DNA from: Nannobrachium achirus
Taxonomy: Eukaryota > Chordata > Actinopteri > Myctophiformes > Myctophidae
DNA length: 64,000 nt
Direction: 5' to 3'
Assembly (NCBI GenBank): GCA_963921795.1
Contig: OY997640.1
Location: 9,899,237 to 9,963,236 of the forward strand
A program made the position numbers and the translations under genes. Below, one piece after another: positions 10,741 through 20,867 of this stretch. The notes beneath the pieces were generated by a model. That model made no database searches. It was not told the origin of the DNA and worked only from the letters and a program-made list of their open reading frames with translations. Every line of letters begins with the position of its first letter. Position 1 is the first letter of the stretch.

Positions 10741-11318
10741 CAATACTTTTGCACTTTTACTCAATAACTTTGGAATTCCAGCGTTGGTTGAAATGCAGAC
10801 ATGGTGTCAGGGAGGTATATATATGTGACCTGACCCTGCGCCAGCTAATAGGGCTCCATGTGGACCCTAGGCTGGAGGTCTTGGAAGGTCATGGCATTGG
10901 TAGGTCACAGTCAATCAATGTCAGCAGGTTTTTTAGCTTTTCTCAGAGCGTGGTTGCAGACAGTTTCAAAACAAAGCTGCGCCCCCACAGCTACAAGCAT
11001 TCAGACAACCACAGCAAGCCTTGTGGTCGCCGGATTGAATTCCGGCGTTGAAATGTGCAGATACCCTCTACAGTATACACTTAAACGTTACGTTGGTTTG
11101 TTTACTGTTGAGTGAGAAAACAATGCTTCACATTAAGTTAATCATCTGGGGACTGCCCCAAAATAATTTGAGAAACCCCCTGGGGGTCCCGACCCACAGG
11201 TTGAGAACCACTGATTGTAGAAGACTCTAGCAGAAGAGAAGTCTGGGGCTGCTTGAACGCATGTATAGTCTCACCCAGAGATATTGAGAGCTAGAGTTAC
11301 AACACATCCCATTTGCAC
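10741..11318. other. no gene; unassigned, then a family E right end
   Basis: 10741-11040 shows nothing recognised. 11043-11216 is the right part of a hAT E element ending GTTGAGAACCACTG. Confidence 0.4.
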
Positions 11319-11666
11319 CAGTGGTTCTCAAATATTTTCATGTCAAGGACCCTCACATTAATATGCATTTTGCCGCGGGCCTCCATCTGAAAATGTTTTA
11401 CGCCAAGGACCACCCAGAAGGTGAAGATTTGAGATTTGACATTTCTGAACATTTTCGAGATTTTCACATTTTCTTCCAAAATAGCGAATGAACAAGCTCG
11501 CGTGGCACGCGCTGTTCAGTGGCCAACGTATACATGGATAAAGTTGTTAAGATGATACATGCTACATTAACTACTTTGGCTGGGGGTCCCTTGGAACACC
11601 CCCCCCCCCCCCCTTCTCCCATGAAGGACCCCTGGGGGTCCCTGGACCCCACTTAGAGAACAACTG
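11319..11666. mobile_element. non-autonomous hAT fragment, A-related
   Basis: The ends are CAGTGGTTCTCAAAT and TTAGAGAACAACTG. It contains CCATCTGAAAATGTTTTACG and a decayed palindrome. No matching target duplication is visible. Contains a C-run at 11598-11613. Confidence 0.6.
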
Positions 11667-11698
11667 ATCTAATTCATGGTCTGGCTGGCGACTGCCAG

Positions 11699-12210
11699 CA
11701 GGGGGCGTCACACCAAATTCTGGGCCCTGGGTGCAAGGATTCACTGCGGCCCCCCCCCCCCCCCCCCCCCCCCCCATGAATGTTAACTATTGAAAAATAG
11801 CAGATATACAAGCTCACAGCGCGGCACCGAGTGCCGCGCTGTGAGCTTGTATATCTGCTATTTTTGAAAAATCGTGAAAATGTGTGCAAGAAACCTATGT
11901 CAGGGACCCCCAAGATGATATGTATTTGGCCACGGACCCCCATCTCAAAATATTTAGTTCCAGGGACCACCCAGAAGCAAAATTTGAGTTAGAAATGTTC
12001 GCTTAAAAAATACATATATTCAAAGATTTTCAACACATTTTCACAACTTTTAAAAAATAGCAGATCTACAAGCTCGCAGCGCGGCACTCGGTGCCGCGCT
12101 GTGAGCTTGTAGATCTGCTATTTTTCAATAGATAACGTTAGAAGGGCCCCTCCTCCACCTTGGGCCCCAGTAACTCAGTCCCACTTTCCTACCCCTTGTG
12201 ACGCCCCCTG
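11699..12210 (+). mobile_element. non-autonomous hAT, family J (intact ends)
   Basis: The ends are CAGGGGGCGTCACACC and TGTGACGCCCCCTG, with a perfect 8-bp duplication actgccag (11691-11698, 12211-12218). Two shared palindromes (11795-11869, 12053-12126) and a run of about 25 C are inside. It ends 31 bases below limch1 exon 8. Confidence 0.92.
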
Positions 12211-12241
12211 ACTGCCAGACTAGAATAATGCAAAAACTCAC

Positions 12242-12312
12242 CGTCACCGTTCGCCCGGTTGACCACGTCGGGGGAGGGGCTGTGCTGTGAGCGCGAACCA
12301 AACGAGTCCAGG
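12242..12312 (-). CDS. limch1: limch1 coding exon 8 (Ser-rich linker)
   Basis: The exon encodes (S)LDSFGSRSQHSPSPDVVNRA then NGD, matching LIMCH1 SLDSFGSRSRQTPSPDVV. The acceptor is GTTCTGCAG after a T/G-rich tract and the donor is GTGAGT (phase 1). It is boxed between two direct copies of a hAT element (11699-12210 and 12439-12860). Confidence 0.93.
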
Positions 12313-12438
12313 CTGCAGAACAACGACAAGACAAGACAACACAGCTGAATGCTTCAGTCGTGGATTCTGGATGATATTCCTTTGAGCTTGCTCACGTGTG
12401 TGTGTGTGTGTGTGTGTGTGTGCCTGCACGCGTGCGTG

Positions 12439-12860
12439 CAGGGGTGTCGCACCAAATTCTGGGCCCTGGGTACAAGGCTTCACTGCGGGGCCCCCATGAA
12501 TGTTCTTCATAGGAGGAGGGGGTTTAACCCATTTAGACTGGGAACGCATTATTACGCATTATTTTGTGCTTTAACTATTGAAAAATAGCAGATCTACAAG
12601 CTCACACCGCGGCACTGCGAGCTTGTAGATCTGCTATTTTTGGAAAATCATGAAAAGTCTTTGAATATTTTTGACCCGATTCTATAAGTGTCTTCTAAAT
12701 CCTTCTAAGGTTTCTATGTCAGTGGTGCTGAGCTTGTAGATCTGCTATTTTTCAATAGCTAAAGTATAAAATAATTAAGGCCTCTCCACCTTGGGCCCTA
12801 GTAACTCAGTCCCACTTCCCCCCCACCCCCCCCCCCCCCCCCCCCCTTGTGACGCCCCCG
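12439..12860 (+). mobile_element. non-autonomous hAT, family J (second copy beside exon 8)
   Basis: It starts CAGGGGTGTCGCACCAAATT and ends TTGTGACGCCCC. cgtgcgtg flanks both sides (12431-12438, 12861-12868), although the surroundings are GT-rich. It contains a family A left end and a palindrome (12580-12641), plus a long C-run. Confidence 0.8.
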
Positions 12861-12868
12861 CGTGCGTG

Positions 12869-12879
12869 TGTGTGCGCGC

Positions 12880-12928
<49 letters not shown>

Positions 12929-12932
12929 GTAC
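12869..12932. repeat. (GT)n microsatellite at the exon 7 donor
   Basis: A (GT)n-rich tract; on the transcribed strand it reads (CA)n directly after the exon 7 donor GTACAC. Confidence 0.9.
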
Positions 12933-13060
12933 CTGTCCAGGGAGTTGTCCCGTGTGTGTCTGGGTGGAGAGAGAGACTCGCTCCTCTCTGAATCCCAGCA
13001 GTCGTAGCCGCTGTCTCTCACACTGCGCTTCTGGGAGCTGTCCCCTGACTCCTCACACTC
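12933..13060 (-). CDS. limch1: limch1 coding exon 7 (Ser-rich linker)
   Basis: The exon encodes [20 protein letters not shown] then [22 protein letters not shown]. The motif RDSGY.CWDSERS.SLSPPRH is diagnostic for LIMCH1 and is likely a phosphorylated, disordered linker. The acceptor is TTGTGTGTAG and the donor GTACAC (phase 2), followed at once by CA-type repeats. Confidence 0.95.
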
Positions 13061-13121
13061 CTACACACAATTTACAATGTACAATTTAGCAGAATCCAGA
13101 GCGACTTACAACAGCAAGGTA

Positions 13122-13430
13122 ATACCATTGTTTCCTGTTGAGATTGGCATATATCCTGGGGCAAGCTCAGCTGCCCAGATCACACATGTCACACGTACAG
13201 GTCTTATTTTTTTCACTCTCAAAAAGCACCTACAATGTAGTGCATTTGAAACTGCATTGCAGTGGCACATGATGGGGTGATCACTGCTTGCCTCCTGTGA
13301 ATTGTTTTATTTTAATTTGTGTTTATTTTCTGTTTATTTCGTTGCTGAGTGAGGTCAGCACACAGGGTGAAGAGAGTGAGATGAAAAAACCTGGTTGAAA
13401 TGTGCCAATCTCAACAGGAAACGTCGGTAC
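13122..13430. mobile_element. non-autonomous DNA element, family G
   Basis: The ends TACCATTGTTTCCTGTTGAG and CTCAACAGGAAACGTCGGTA are inverted repeats. Other copies are 15125-15842 (interrupted) and 38138-38425. No target duplication was settled. Confidence 0.7.
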
Positions 13431-13455
13431 TTCAATACATCAACATCAATACATC

Positions 13456-13842
13456 TTTTTTTTATATATATATTTTTTTATCCCACGTTTTTTGCAACCC
13501 ATTTTCTCACCCAGTGCCAACTACCTAACCTGTAGTCCTGGTTACCGCTCTCCCCCTGCCGCGCCAGGGGAATTGGGGAGCACCTGGCTGGCTAGGGGGA
13601 GGTAGTATAGAAACCAGGACTACTGCATGTTTTTGTGAGGGCATCTACCCTAGGAGACACGGGGAGAACATGCAAACTCCACACAGAAAGGCTCTATCGC
13701 CAACCCCACCTAGGGTGTGGGCGCTGATGACGCGGAGGGAGAAACACGCCCCCAGCGCCCACAGCTTCCCCCGGCGGGAATCGAACCCAGGACCTTCTAG
13801 CTGTGAGGCAAATCGCTAACCACTGCACCACCGTGCCCCCCC
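13456..13842 (-). mobile_element. tRNA-derived SINE (V-SINE-like), with target duplication
   Basis: On the minus strand it begins GGGGGGCACGGTGGTGCAGT, has a B box GGGTTCGATTCCCGC and the core GTGGAGTTTGCATGTTCTCC, and ends in an A-rich tail. The 14-bp duplication aacatcaatacatc flanks it (13442-13455, 13843-13856), proving retroposition here. Confidence 0.88.
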
Positions 13843-13856
13843 AACATCAATACATC

Positions 13857-15124
13857 AAATGCATACAAATAGTCATCTAAGAAAAATGTAGACCAAGCAC
13901 CTATTCAGTAAAAACATTATAACAAAAATTAAATGTACACACACGCGCACGCATTCAGAGAGTAAGAGCAAGAGTATTACAGAATTACAGTAGTTATTTT
14001 TAAAGGACCCAAGTGTGCATTGGGCAAAAACAATTACCCATTGAGAGTGTACAAAATAAATGGAGCCAAATGCACAAGGCCCATTTGGTTCCATTTGGTT
14101 TGCATTCTCAGAGTTACAGACATCAAAGTGTCCTATTATGAATCATTTTGATGGGGGACCCCCCCCCGGGTCCAGCTCCACAAGGAACCCCTGGGGGTCC
14201 CCAGACCCCACTGTGAGTAACCACTGGATTAGTAAACACGCACAAAATGCATGTGTAATATGATCCTGAAACATGAGTGAGAGAGACTATATGGAAACAC
14301 CTGACTCGTGTTCGCGGTATCCAGCGTGAGATCGCGCGCGTGAAATTTGGAATGTGAAACAATAATGAAATATTAGCAACAATAACACCGGTCCGAAACA
14401 ATTGAAACGCGAACCCCCGCATACTGAGGGGGGGCTAAAGCTGATATCCTGTTTTCCCTCTCGGCTTTCTCTGAGACAGTGGGAGCCGTCTTGTTTTGAA
14501 AGCAGAACCCTGTTGTTGTCATCTGCTGCACCCCCCACCCCCCCACCCCAACAAAGACAGGAAGCTCAAATCCTCACCCAAATGCCCCCCTATATGTCTC
14601 TTCCTCTGTCGTTCCGTCGTATCTCTCTGTTTCTCTCTGTCTGTGTGTAGCCTGGCTTGGCCAGACTATATACTAATACAGAAACAATTCCATGATGGGA
14701 GGTTACAAAAACTAGGGGTGGAGGGGAGCTGGGGAGGGGGAAGTCACTGTCGCTGTGTTTACAGCACCCAAACTATCAGCACATGCTGCGAGAGAGACAA
14801 AGTCCGTCTTACTTTGTAACTAGCCAACCGAGGGCTGCACACACACGACTCTGGAGCTAAGGGGGTGTGCCTGAATCGGAGAGATAGCACTCTAAACTAG
14901 ACCATCCCCACCTTGTTTTAACATGGGCGGATTGTTTAGCTGTGCTAGGCTAGTCTGTGTGTACCTCCTGCCACTCTTCTCTGTCTCTCTGGGCCAATTC
15001 ATACATCAACGGGGAAAAAAAACGATAACTAGAACTGCACTCTTGTCGAGGTGCCAACTTGTGACTTGTGCACTTGTGGCCATGTATGGCCTACTTGTGC
15101 AACAGCAGAGCGTGCAAGTACTAC
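13857..15124. other. no gene; decayed hAT fragment and unassigned sequence
   Basis: 14060-14225 contains a weak copy of the GGTTCCATTTGG palindrome of family H and a hAT-like right end. 14230-15120 shows no coding or repeat signal that I can support. Confidence 0.35.
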
Positions 15125-15254
15125 TTTCGGTGCTGTTCGGTGCTGAGATTTCACATTTCCTGGGGCAAGCTGCCCAGATCCCACATGTCAGACGTGTCTT
15201 CTTTTTTTTGAGCGGTGGTCACAACGCTCCTATACGTGGCCGTGTGTGTGGGTA

Positions 15255-15293
<39 letters not shown>

Positions 15294-15503
15294 ATCCGTG
15301 TCTGTATGTAGCCTACAGTACCTTTTGTGACCACACATGTTAAGGGAGGGGCGCTGTTATGGATGGATGCATGGATGGATGGATGGATGGATGATGGATG
15401 GATGGATGGATGGATGGATGATGGATGGTTGGATGATGGATGGATGGTTGGATGATGGATGAATGGATGGATGGATGGATGGATGGTTGGATGATGGCAC
15501 CCT

Positions 15504-15568
<65 letters not shown>

Positions 15569-15842
15569 TTGCTGTTGCGCAGCCTCCACGACCACCGCTC
15601 AGTTCACACAGGTGTGAATTTTTTTTTTACTCTCAAAAAGCGCCTGCAGTGTAGTGCATTTGAAACTACATTGCAGTGCACATCATGGGGTGATCACTGC
15701 TTGCCTCCTGTGAACTGTTTTATTTTTAATTTAGTTTATTTTCTGTTTATTTCGTTGCTGAGAGAGGTCAGCAGACAAAGTGACGTGAGTGAGATGAAAA
15801 GACCTGGGTGAAATCTGCCAATCTTATCAGGAAACAACAGTA
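15125..15842. mobile_element. family G copy interrupted by a microsatellite-rich insert
   Basis: Family G sequence at 15135-15209 and 15601-15842 is split by 15210-15600. That insert has ends GAGCGGTGGTC and GACCACCGCTC and contains (TCTG)n, (ATGG)n and (TA)n. Confidence 0.65.
15254..15563. repeat. (TCTG)n, (ATGG)n and (TA)n microsatellites
   Basis: (TCTG)n at 15256-15291, (GGAT)n-type repeats at 15360-15495 and (TA)n at 15505-15563. Confidence 0.95.
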
Positions 15843-15940
15843 CATACAGTACTGTAGGTCCATACTAAGTAGAAATCAGCCTTCACTCTCTCTCCTCTTG
15901 ACCTCTCCCCGCTCTCTCTCATTTTGCTCTCTCCCTCTCT

Positions 15941-16035
15941 CAATTCAATTCAATTCAAAGGGCTTTATTGGCACGAGAAAACATACGTTTACATTGCCAA
16001 AGCAGAAGTGTACACAATACAATACGATCAATCAA
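15941..16035 (-). mobile_element. LINE 3' tail, antisense
   Basis: (AATTC)n followed by GGGCTTTATTGGCACGAG and TTGCCAAAGCAG is the reverse of a common fish LINE 3' end. Confidence 0.5.
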
Positions 16036-16057
16036 TACAATACAATCAAATCAAAAA

Positions 16058-16302
16058 TATCCTCACTGTCGGGCAGAAACCTTGTATCGCCAAGTTTCAA
16101 ATTTGTACGTTTTTTTCACCAAGCAAAGCCCTGCTTCATCATACAAGGCTGTCGCACAAAAGTAGTGAAAACAGCCGAAAACAGCCGAAAACAGTGTGCT
16201 TGAAGATCTGCTATTTTTACTCGTTTCGTTCATTTTTTAAATTGATAAATACAAAACGAACGGTCTTGGTCATACAAGGTTTTCCACCCGACAACGACGA
16301 TA
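16058..16302 (+). mobile_element. MITE B, palindrome degraded
   Basis: The ends CCTCACTGTCGGGCAGAAAC and CCACCCGACAACGACGAT are present. The centre holds repeated CCGAAAACAG instead of a full palindrome. Confidence 0.7.
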
Positions 16303-16381
16303 TGTACAATTGAAGGGAGTGAAACGGTTTTCATGCATCGAGGTTACTCGGATGCAGACTGTATGGGATGTACACAATATA

Positions 16382-16384
<3 letters not shown>

Positions 16385-16466
<82 letters not shown>
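16385..16466. repeat. (CT)n microsatellite at the exon 6 donor
   Basis: About 80 nt of (CT)n. On the transcribed strand it is (GA)n starting within the donor GTGAGA of limch1 exon 6. Confidence 0.97.
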
Positions 16467-16467
<1 letters not shown>

Positions 16468-16577
16468 GTTCTCATCTGGGCGAGCAGGCCTTCGAACTCC
16501 TTGAGGTTGAGCGTGGGTCCGCTGTAGGAGACACAGCCACACGCTGCCTTCCCCAGCCAGTACACTGTGTTCAGCAC
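16467..16577 (-). CDS. limch1: limch1 coding exon 6 (end of CH domain)
   Basis: The exon encodes [20 protein letters not shown] then [24 protein letters not shown] and the Tyr-Ser-Gly-x-x-Leu-Asn-Leu-Lys-x-Phe-Glu segment end the CH domain in LIMCH1. The acceptor is GCGTCTCAG and the donor GTGAGA (phase 0). The donor runs straight into a (GA)n microsatellite of about 80 nt on the transcribed strand. Confidence 0.95.
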
Positions 16578-16661
16578 CTGAGACGCACAGACGCACGGAC
16601 AGACAGACAGAGTGGCAGGTCACACAACAACACAGCACAGCATGTATACTGACATCTAACG

Positions 16662-17449
16662 CAGTGGTTCTCAAACCAGCGAGTCGGGACCCTCAGGGGA
16701 CCCCCCAAATAATTTTGGGGGGTCCCCAGATGATTAACTTAACAGATTATTTATTTATTGGGGCTGGTGCCAGCAAAAAGCAGCTTACCTTTGCGATGTT
16801 ATAGAAAAAGATCTATTGATTATTTCCAAACGATTTTTTCTTCATTGGACCTATTATATGTGTACTTTAGCCAAGCTCGCGGCAGAGGGCAGCCTTATGC
16901 AAAGAATGGATGTGAAATGGCCCTCCTCTCTTTCCGTCGTTCAGAGCATAGAAATGCATAATCTAGATCAGGTCCACAGAGAACAGCCAGGAAGTGAATT
17001 GGACATCATTGATGTTTACGTGTGGCGGAGATTTGAAAGCAGCATTACGGGAGTTGTTTTTTTACTGTACACACCCGCGCAACCTCTCATCAGCTTACAG
17101 TCATCAGACAAGGTAAAAGAACGAGCGTTCGTATTGGCAACGCGGCGCCGTCAAAATTGGGGCGAACGGGAATGTCCGAAGCAGTAAAAGAGTTAATGTG
17201 CAATGTTTTATTTTTTTGCTTTATGCACATTTCTAAAGTGACAATTTAAGGACTTTTTAATACCTCTAAAATGACAAATTAAACAAAGACAAATTAGAGG
17301 CAGAAATTGTGAAAATAGCAGATCTACATGCTCACTACGCCGTGTTATACAAAATGTAATGCCTCAACTCTTGTTCGTCAGGGTGGGGGGTCCCCAGTTA
17401 AAATATGATTATTTTGGGGGTCGCGGCCTGAAAAGGTTGAGAACCACTG
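16662..17449. mobile_element. non-autonomous hAT, family E, with nested element M
   Basis: The ends are CAGTGGTTCTCAAACC and GGTTGAGAACCACTG. Flanking 8-mers atctaacg and gtctaaca share six central bases. Element M (about 16743-17192) lies inside. Confidence 0.78.
16743..17192. mobile_element. element M, piggyBac-type candidate
   Basis: TTAA lies on both sides (16739-16742, 17193-17196), and the right end read inward is CTCTTTTACTGCTTCGG. A second copy, about 90% alike by eye, is at 31179-31630 in a different host element. Confidence 0.55.
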
Positions 17450-17608
17450 GTCTAACAGAGAGAGACACAAACTGAACATATAGAACACAATACGGTATAA
17501 GCAACAGTGCTACAGTATGTACATTAAGAAAAGAAACACAAAACAAACTCTTTATTTTTCAGAATATGGAAATGAAATGTCGTAAAATATACTATAAAGC
17601 CCTACTTG

Positions 17609-17767
17609 TATTGTCACGATACGCCTAAACCTCGATTTGATCTTTTGATTTTAAGGACACATTTCAAATCGAATGTGAATCGTGATACGGGTTCTGATTT
17701 CGATTCACTGAATTGAACGTCAATTTCGATACATTTTTGGTTCGAATCGAGAATCGTGACAGCCTTA
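17609..17767. mobile_element. small hAT-like element, family T
   Basis: The ends TATTGTCACGATACG and CGAGAATCGTGACAGCCTTA resemble the GGCTGTCACGATT ends of fish hAT families. No target duplication was confirmed. Confidence 0.45.
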
Positions 17768-18511
17768 ATAATTGCTGTAGTTCTTTTTTTATTGTAGTCG
17801 CTAGCTCAGCAACACCCTCCCAACCCAGCGTCCCTCCTCTGAACATGACCAATAGTGTTCGTATAGACCGGGAGTTTTGTCCGCGGAATTTGCGGGGTTA
17901 ACCGCTCTGCCAAGTTGATATTCCATAGTTGTTGAGCTGGACAGGGATAAGTTAATTCACATGAGGTGGAAAAATGTTTGATTCTTACTTGCAATGGGTG
18001 AGTGTCTGTCTGTCTGTCTGTGAGTGAGTGCAGACTCAGAGTGCGTCGCGACTGTGCTGCGGCCCCGCCCCCAGATCAAACGGGAGCGGGGCATCACGTT
18101 ATGACGCGTTGTGAGCTTGTGGATCGGCTATTTTTGGTGAGGAGAGTTGGCCGTAGATAGAAAAAGAACTCAAATCAGGTCTGTTTTACTAAGCATAGTG
18201 AAGTGATATTGATGTAGTGATATTGATGAATAATATTATCAGATCATTCTGCGGCACCCCTGGACTGGCATCAAGGCACCCTAGGGTGCCACGGCACCTT
18301 CTTTGGGAAACCCTGGTATAGATGCTCTGCTAAGCTGGGTGCACGGATTCGAACCTGTAGACTCTATGGTGGTGGACAGGTACTTTACTGAACCCTAACC
18401 CTTTCTTTGCCACCGATTGCCTGCTTTCATTCTTTAATCCGTAATAATAAACAATACACTACATACAGGCAAAGGAGAAACGATGGAAAAGATTAAGAGA
18501 GATCAACTTAC
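17768..18511. other. no gene recognised
   Basis: 18105-18135 holds half of a shared palindrome. 18240-18320 resembles a decayed hAT L segment (GGCACCCTAGGGTGCC). The rest is unassigned intron. Confidence 0.4.
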
Positions 18512-18542
18512 GTTCTTTAGTTTTCTGTTGCAGTCTGAGTCC
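18512..18542 (-). CDS. limch1: limch1 coding exon 5 (31-nt microexon, CH domain)
   Basis: This very short exon completes Lys and encodes DSDCNRKLKN, matching the R.LKN linker before the last CH helices of LIMCH1. The acceptor has a strong pyrimidine tract (CTCTCCTCTCCTCTCTAG) and the donor is GTAAGT (phase 0). Phase consistency with exons 4 and 6 supports it. Confidence 0.93.
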
Positions 18543-18654
18543 CTAGAGAGGAGAGGAGAGGAGAAGGACTGTTAATGTCATGTGACACCTTGTAAAGATG
18601 GGCATACTTTCAAGCTCAATGCACAGGAACAATGCACACACATATAAACACTCG

Positions 18655-19226
18655 CAGGGACGTGCTGGGCCCCTGATTCAGCCCGGGAAAAAGAGTTGTG
18701 GAGGCCCTCATTGCGCGCTATAGAGAGAGATCTCTCTCTATAGCGCTGCTGCTACTCAAAGATTTGCCATTTCAGATCATGACAAAGTGACAAGCCAGTG
18801 GGCCAATTACATGAGTTATAATTCGTCATTGTCGGGTGGAAACCTTGTCCAAAACCGTTTGTTTTGTATTTATCATTTAAAAAAAGATTTAAACTAGTGA
18901 AAACAGCCGATCTACAAGCGCACAACGCCTCGCACCGCGAGGCGTTGTGTGCTTGTAGATCTGCTGTTTTCACTACTTTTGTGCGACAGCCTTGTATGAT
19001 GAAGCAGGGCCTTGCTTTGCGAAAAGATTTACACGTTTGAAACTTGGAGATACAAGGTTTCTGCCCGACAGTGACGATTTACTTTGCTGGCCGCCCAGCC
19101 CCCAAAATGGAACGAAGGCCGACATTTTATTTTCAATTTTTTCCTAATGGCTGGTCGGGACCGGCCCGGGAATGAACCGGCCGTTCGGGAGTTGTCCCGC
19201 TTTTCCCAATGGTCAGCACGTCCTTG
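18655..19226 (-). mobile_element. non-autonomous hAT, family C, carrying MITE B
   Basis: The ends are CAGGGACGTGCTGGGCC and GGTCAGCACGTCCTTG. Flanking 8-mers aacactcg and aacacacg (7 of 8). It includes the palindrome AGAGAGATCTCTCT and an inverted MITE B (18823-19078) with its own palindrome (18898-18973). Confidence 0.88.
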
Positions 19227-19298
19227 AACACACGCAAACACGCAGACATGCACGCACGCACGTCGCACACGCACAACACACATCACACACATACTTAC

Positions 19299-19405
19299 TT
19301 GAGGTTGGCTCGTATGGAGGTGTCCTGCAGGTCTCCTGGATCAAACAGCTGAGAGCCTTTCAACCCCAGCTCCTCACAACCACGCAGAAACACTGTCAGG
19401 TTGTC
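19299..19405 (-). CDS. limch1: limch1 coding exon 4 (CH domain)
   Basis: The exon encodes [20 protein letters not shown] then [15 protein letters not shown] and two bases of Lys. The segment C.ELGLK.SQLFDP.DLQD is the signature of the LIMCH1/LMO7 CH domain. The donor is GTAAGT (phase 2). The acceptor AG is preceded directly by a (TG)n tract of about 90 nt instead of a normal polypyrimidine tract. Confidence 0.95.

Positions 19406-19406
<1 letters not shown>

Positions 19407-19498
<92 letters not shown>
19407..19498. repeat. (AC)n microsatellite at the exon 4 acceptor
   Basis: About 90 nt of pure (AC)n. On the transcribed strand it is (TG)n ending TAG directly before limch1 exon 4. Confidence 0.97.
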
Positions 19499-19500
<2 letters not shown>

Positions 19501-19522
19501 TTACTTTACTTTAGTTTTGAGT

Positions 19523-19989
19523 TAGGGATGCAAATTATCCATTAATTCATTAATTGAAAGTTGATAACCTGATCGATCAATTGATAAGCGGTGTTTATTA
19601 GGACCAAAAGGAAAATTCTTCTTCCAAGACCAAAATATTAGTGCTGAAATATAATTGCCTTGATGTAAGCTATATAACATTAACAAGTGTCAATGAGGTT
19701 CAGCTGGACACAGACACACAGTGCTCTATGGAGTTTCTCTCCAAAAGCCTTTGAATATGATGGAATAGGATTACTGTGATCATGGTAAGCTCACATTTGA
19801 TATCACACACACCATACTTGTAAGTTAACATTCGCTAGCAAAAAAAATATATATGTATTTTAAATAAATACAAAACATTTTTTCCAACAAAAAAGAAAAT
19901 ATAAAAACAATTAATTATAAGCATTTATATTAATTGGATCATTTCTTAACGGCAATTAATCGATTTTAGATTAATTGTTAATATCCCTA
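19523..19989. mobile_element. non-autonomous hAT (TAGGGATG family)
   Basis: The ends are TAGGGATGCA and ATATCCCTA, with a perfect 8-bp duplication ttttgagt (19515-19522, 19990-19997). The body is AT-rich with no palindrome of the common type. Confidence 0.85.
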
Positions 19990-20096
19990 TTTTGAGTTGA
20001 ATAATTCATTATTCTACTAATGTATCCTTTTAGCAAATGCATTCCTCCATTCATTCATCCATCCAGTGTGCTGTGGGGTGCTGCATGGTTTCTTAC

Positions 20097-20166
20097 CAGC
20101 CCAGCGATGGGAGTGGGTAGTCTGTTGATCTTTTTAACCAGTCCTGGTTTGATGGCACTCAGCAGC
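20097..20166 (-). CDS. limch1: limch1 coding exon 3 (CH domain)
   Basis: The exon completes the split Glu codon and encodes [19 protein letters not shown] then IAGL, the CH-domain stretch that is almost identical in LIMCH1 and LMO7. The acceptor is TTTACTGCAG and the donor GTAAGA (phase 0). Confidence 0.95.
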
Positions 20167-20796
20167 CTGCAGTAAACAGTTAGACAAACATTTTAGACAT
20201 TGAATACAGAAGACTCACAGCAGTACAATGGCCTTCACGTTGTAGATCAGGGTGTTTCCCAAACCTTTTAGCTCGACACCCAAAAATGAATAATTTTTTC
20301 CGGGGTTGCGATGCGACACGTTGTGAGCTTATTAGATCTGCTATTTTCTTCTTCTTTCCCCCTCTTTTTAAAAATGAAATGTCTTTTTTTGTTTTCTTTT
20401 TGATAATTAATGAAATTCTCATAAAAAAGTGATTCACAGATTCACAGATCAAAAACACAGTTTTAGATCACTAGTTCTGTTTTGTTTAAAGGGCTGTCCA
20501 TACTGTCTCCGACCTGTCCATACTGTCTCTCTCGAAGAGTTACGACTTTTCGATGTGCAGCTTTCCGAACTCTAATTTGGGGTAATGCTTTTCAGAAGTT
20601 GCGAGTGGCGTCATTTTGTAGTTGAACCGGACCTTTCTGACGAAAGGTTCTGTGGTCGGAGACAGTATGGACAGCCCTTTAGTTCCTTTCGACTGAGCAG
20701 AAGGTGCTGTACGTTTGCTGTTACTCGGCCGAGACCCAACATACATTTTGACGCCAGACTTTCTGGAACTCAGAGGAAGTGACATCACAGACTTAC
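20167..20796. other. intron 2; hAT-like remnant and unassigned sequence
   Basis: 20250-20470 resembles a decayed hAT (CAGGGTGTTTCCCAAACC) with half a shared palindrome. 20488-20680 contains the inverted pair GGGCTGTCCATACTGTCTCC / GGAGACAGTATGGACAGCCC, probably a small MITE. Confidence 0.5.
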
Positions 20797-20867
20797 TCGC
20801 ACAGCAGGATGCCGTTCTCCAGACCACCGCGGAAGTCCTTGTCTCCAAAACTGCGTCCCGTGACTGC
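20797..20867 (-). CDS. limch1: limch1 coding exon 2 (CH domain)
   Basis: The exon encodes [20 protein letters not shown] then LLC and the first two bases of a Glu codon. This is the near-invariant second segment of the LIMCH1 CH domain. The acceptor is CCCACCAG and the donor GTAAGT (phase 2). It follows an intron of about 31 kb. Phase 0 entry matches exon 1 and phase 2 exit matches exon 3. Confidence 0.95.

Noticed and set aside
13456-13842. A functional tRNA gene at the B-box-like motif
   Set aside because: The head does not fold as a full tRNA and the same unit recurs as a SINE with target duplication; likewise at 23103, 55145 and 63457.
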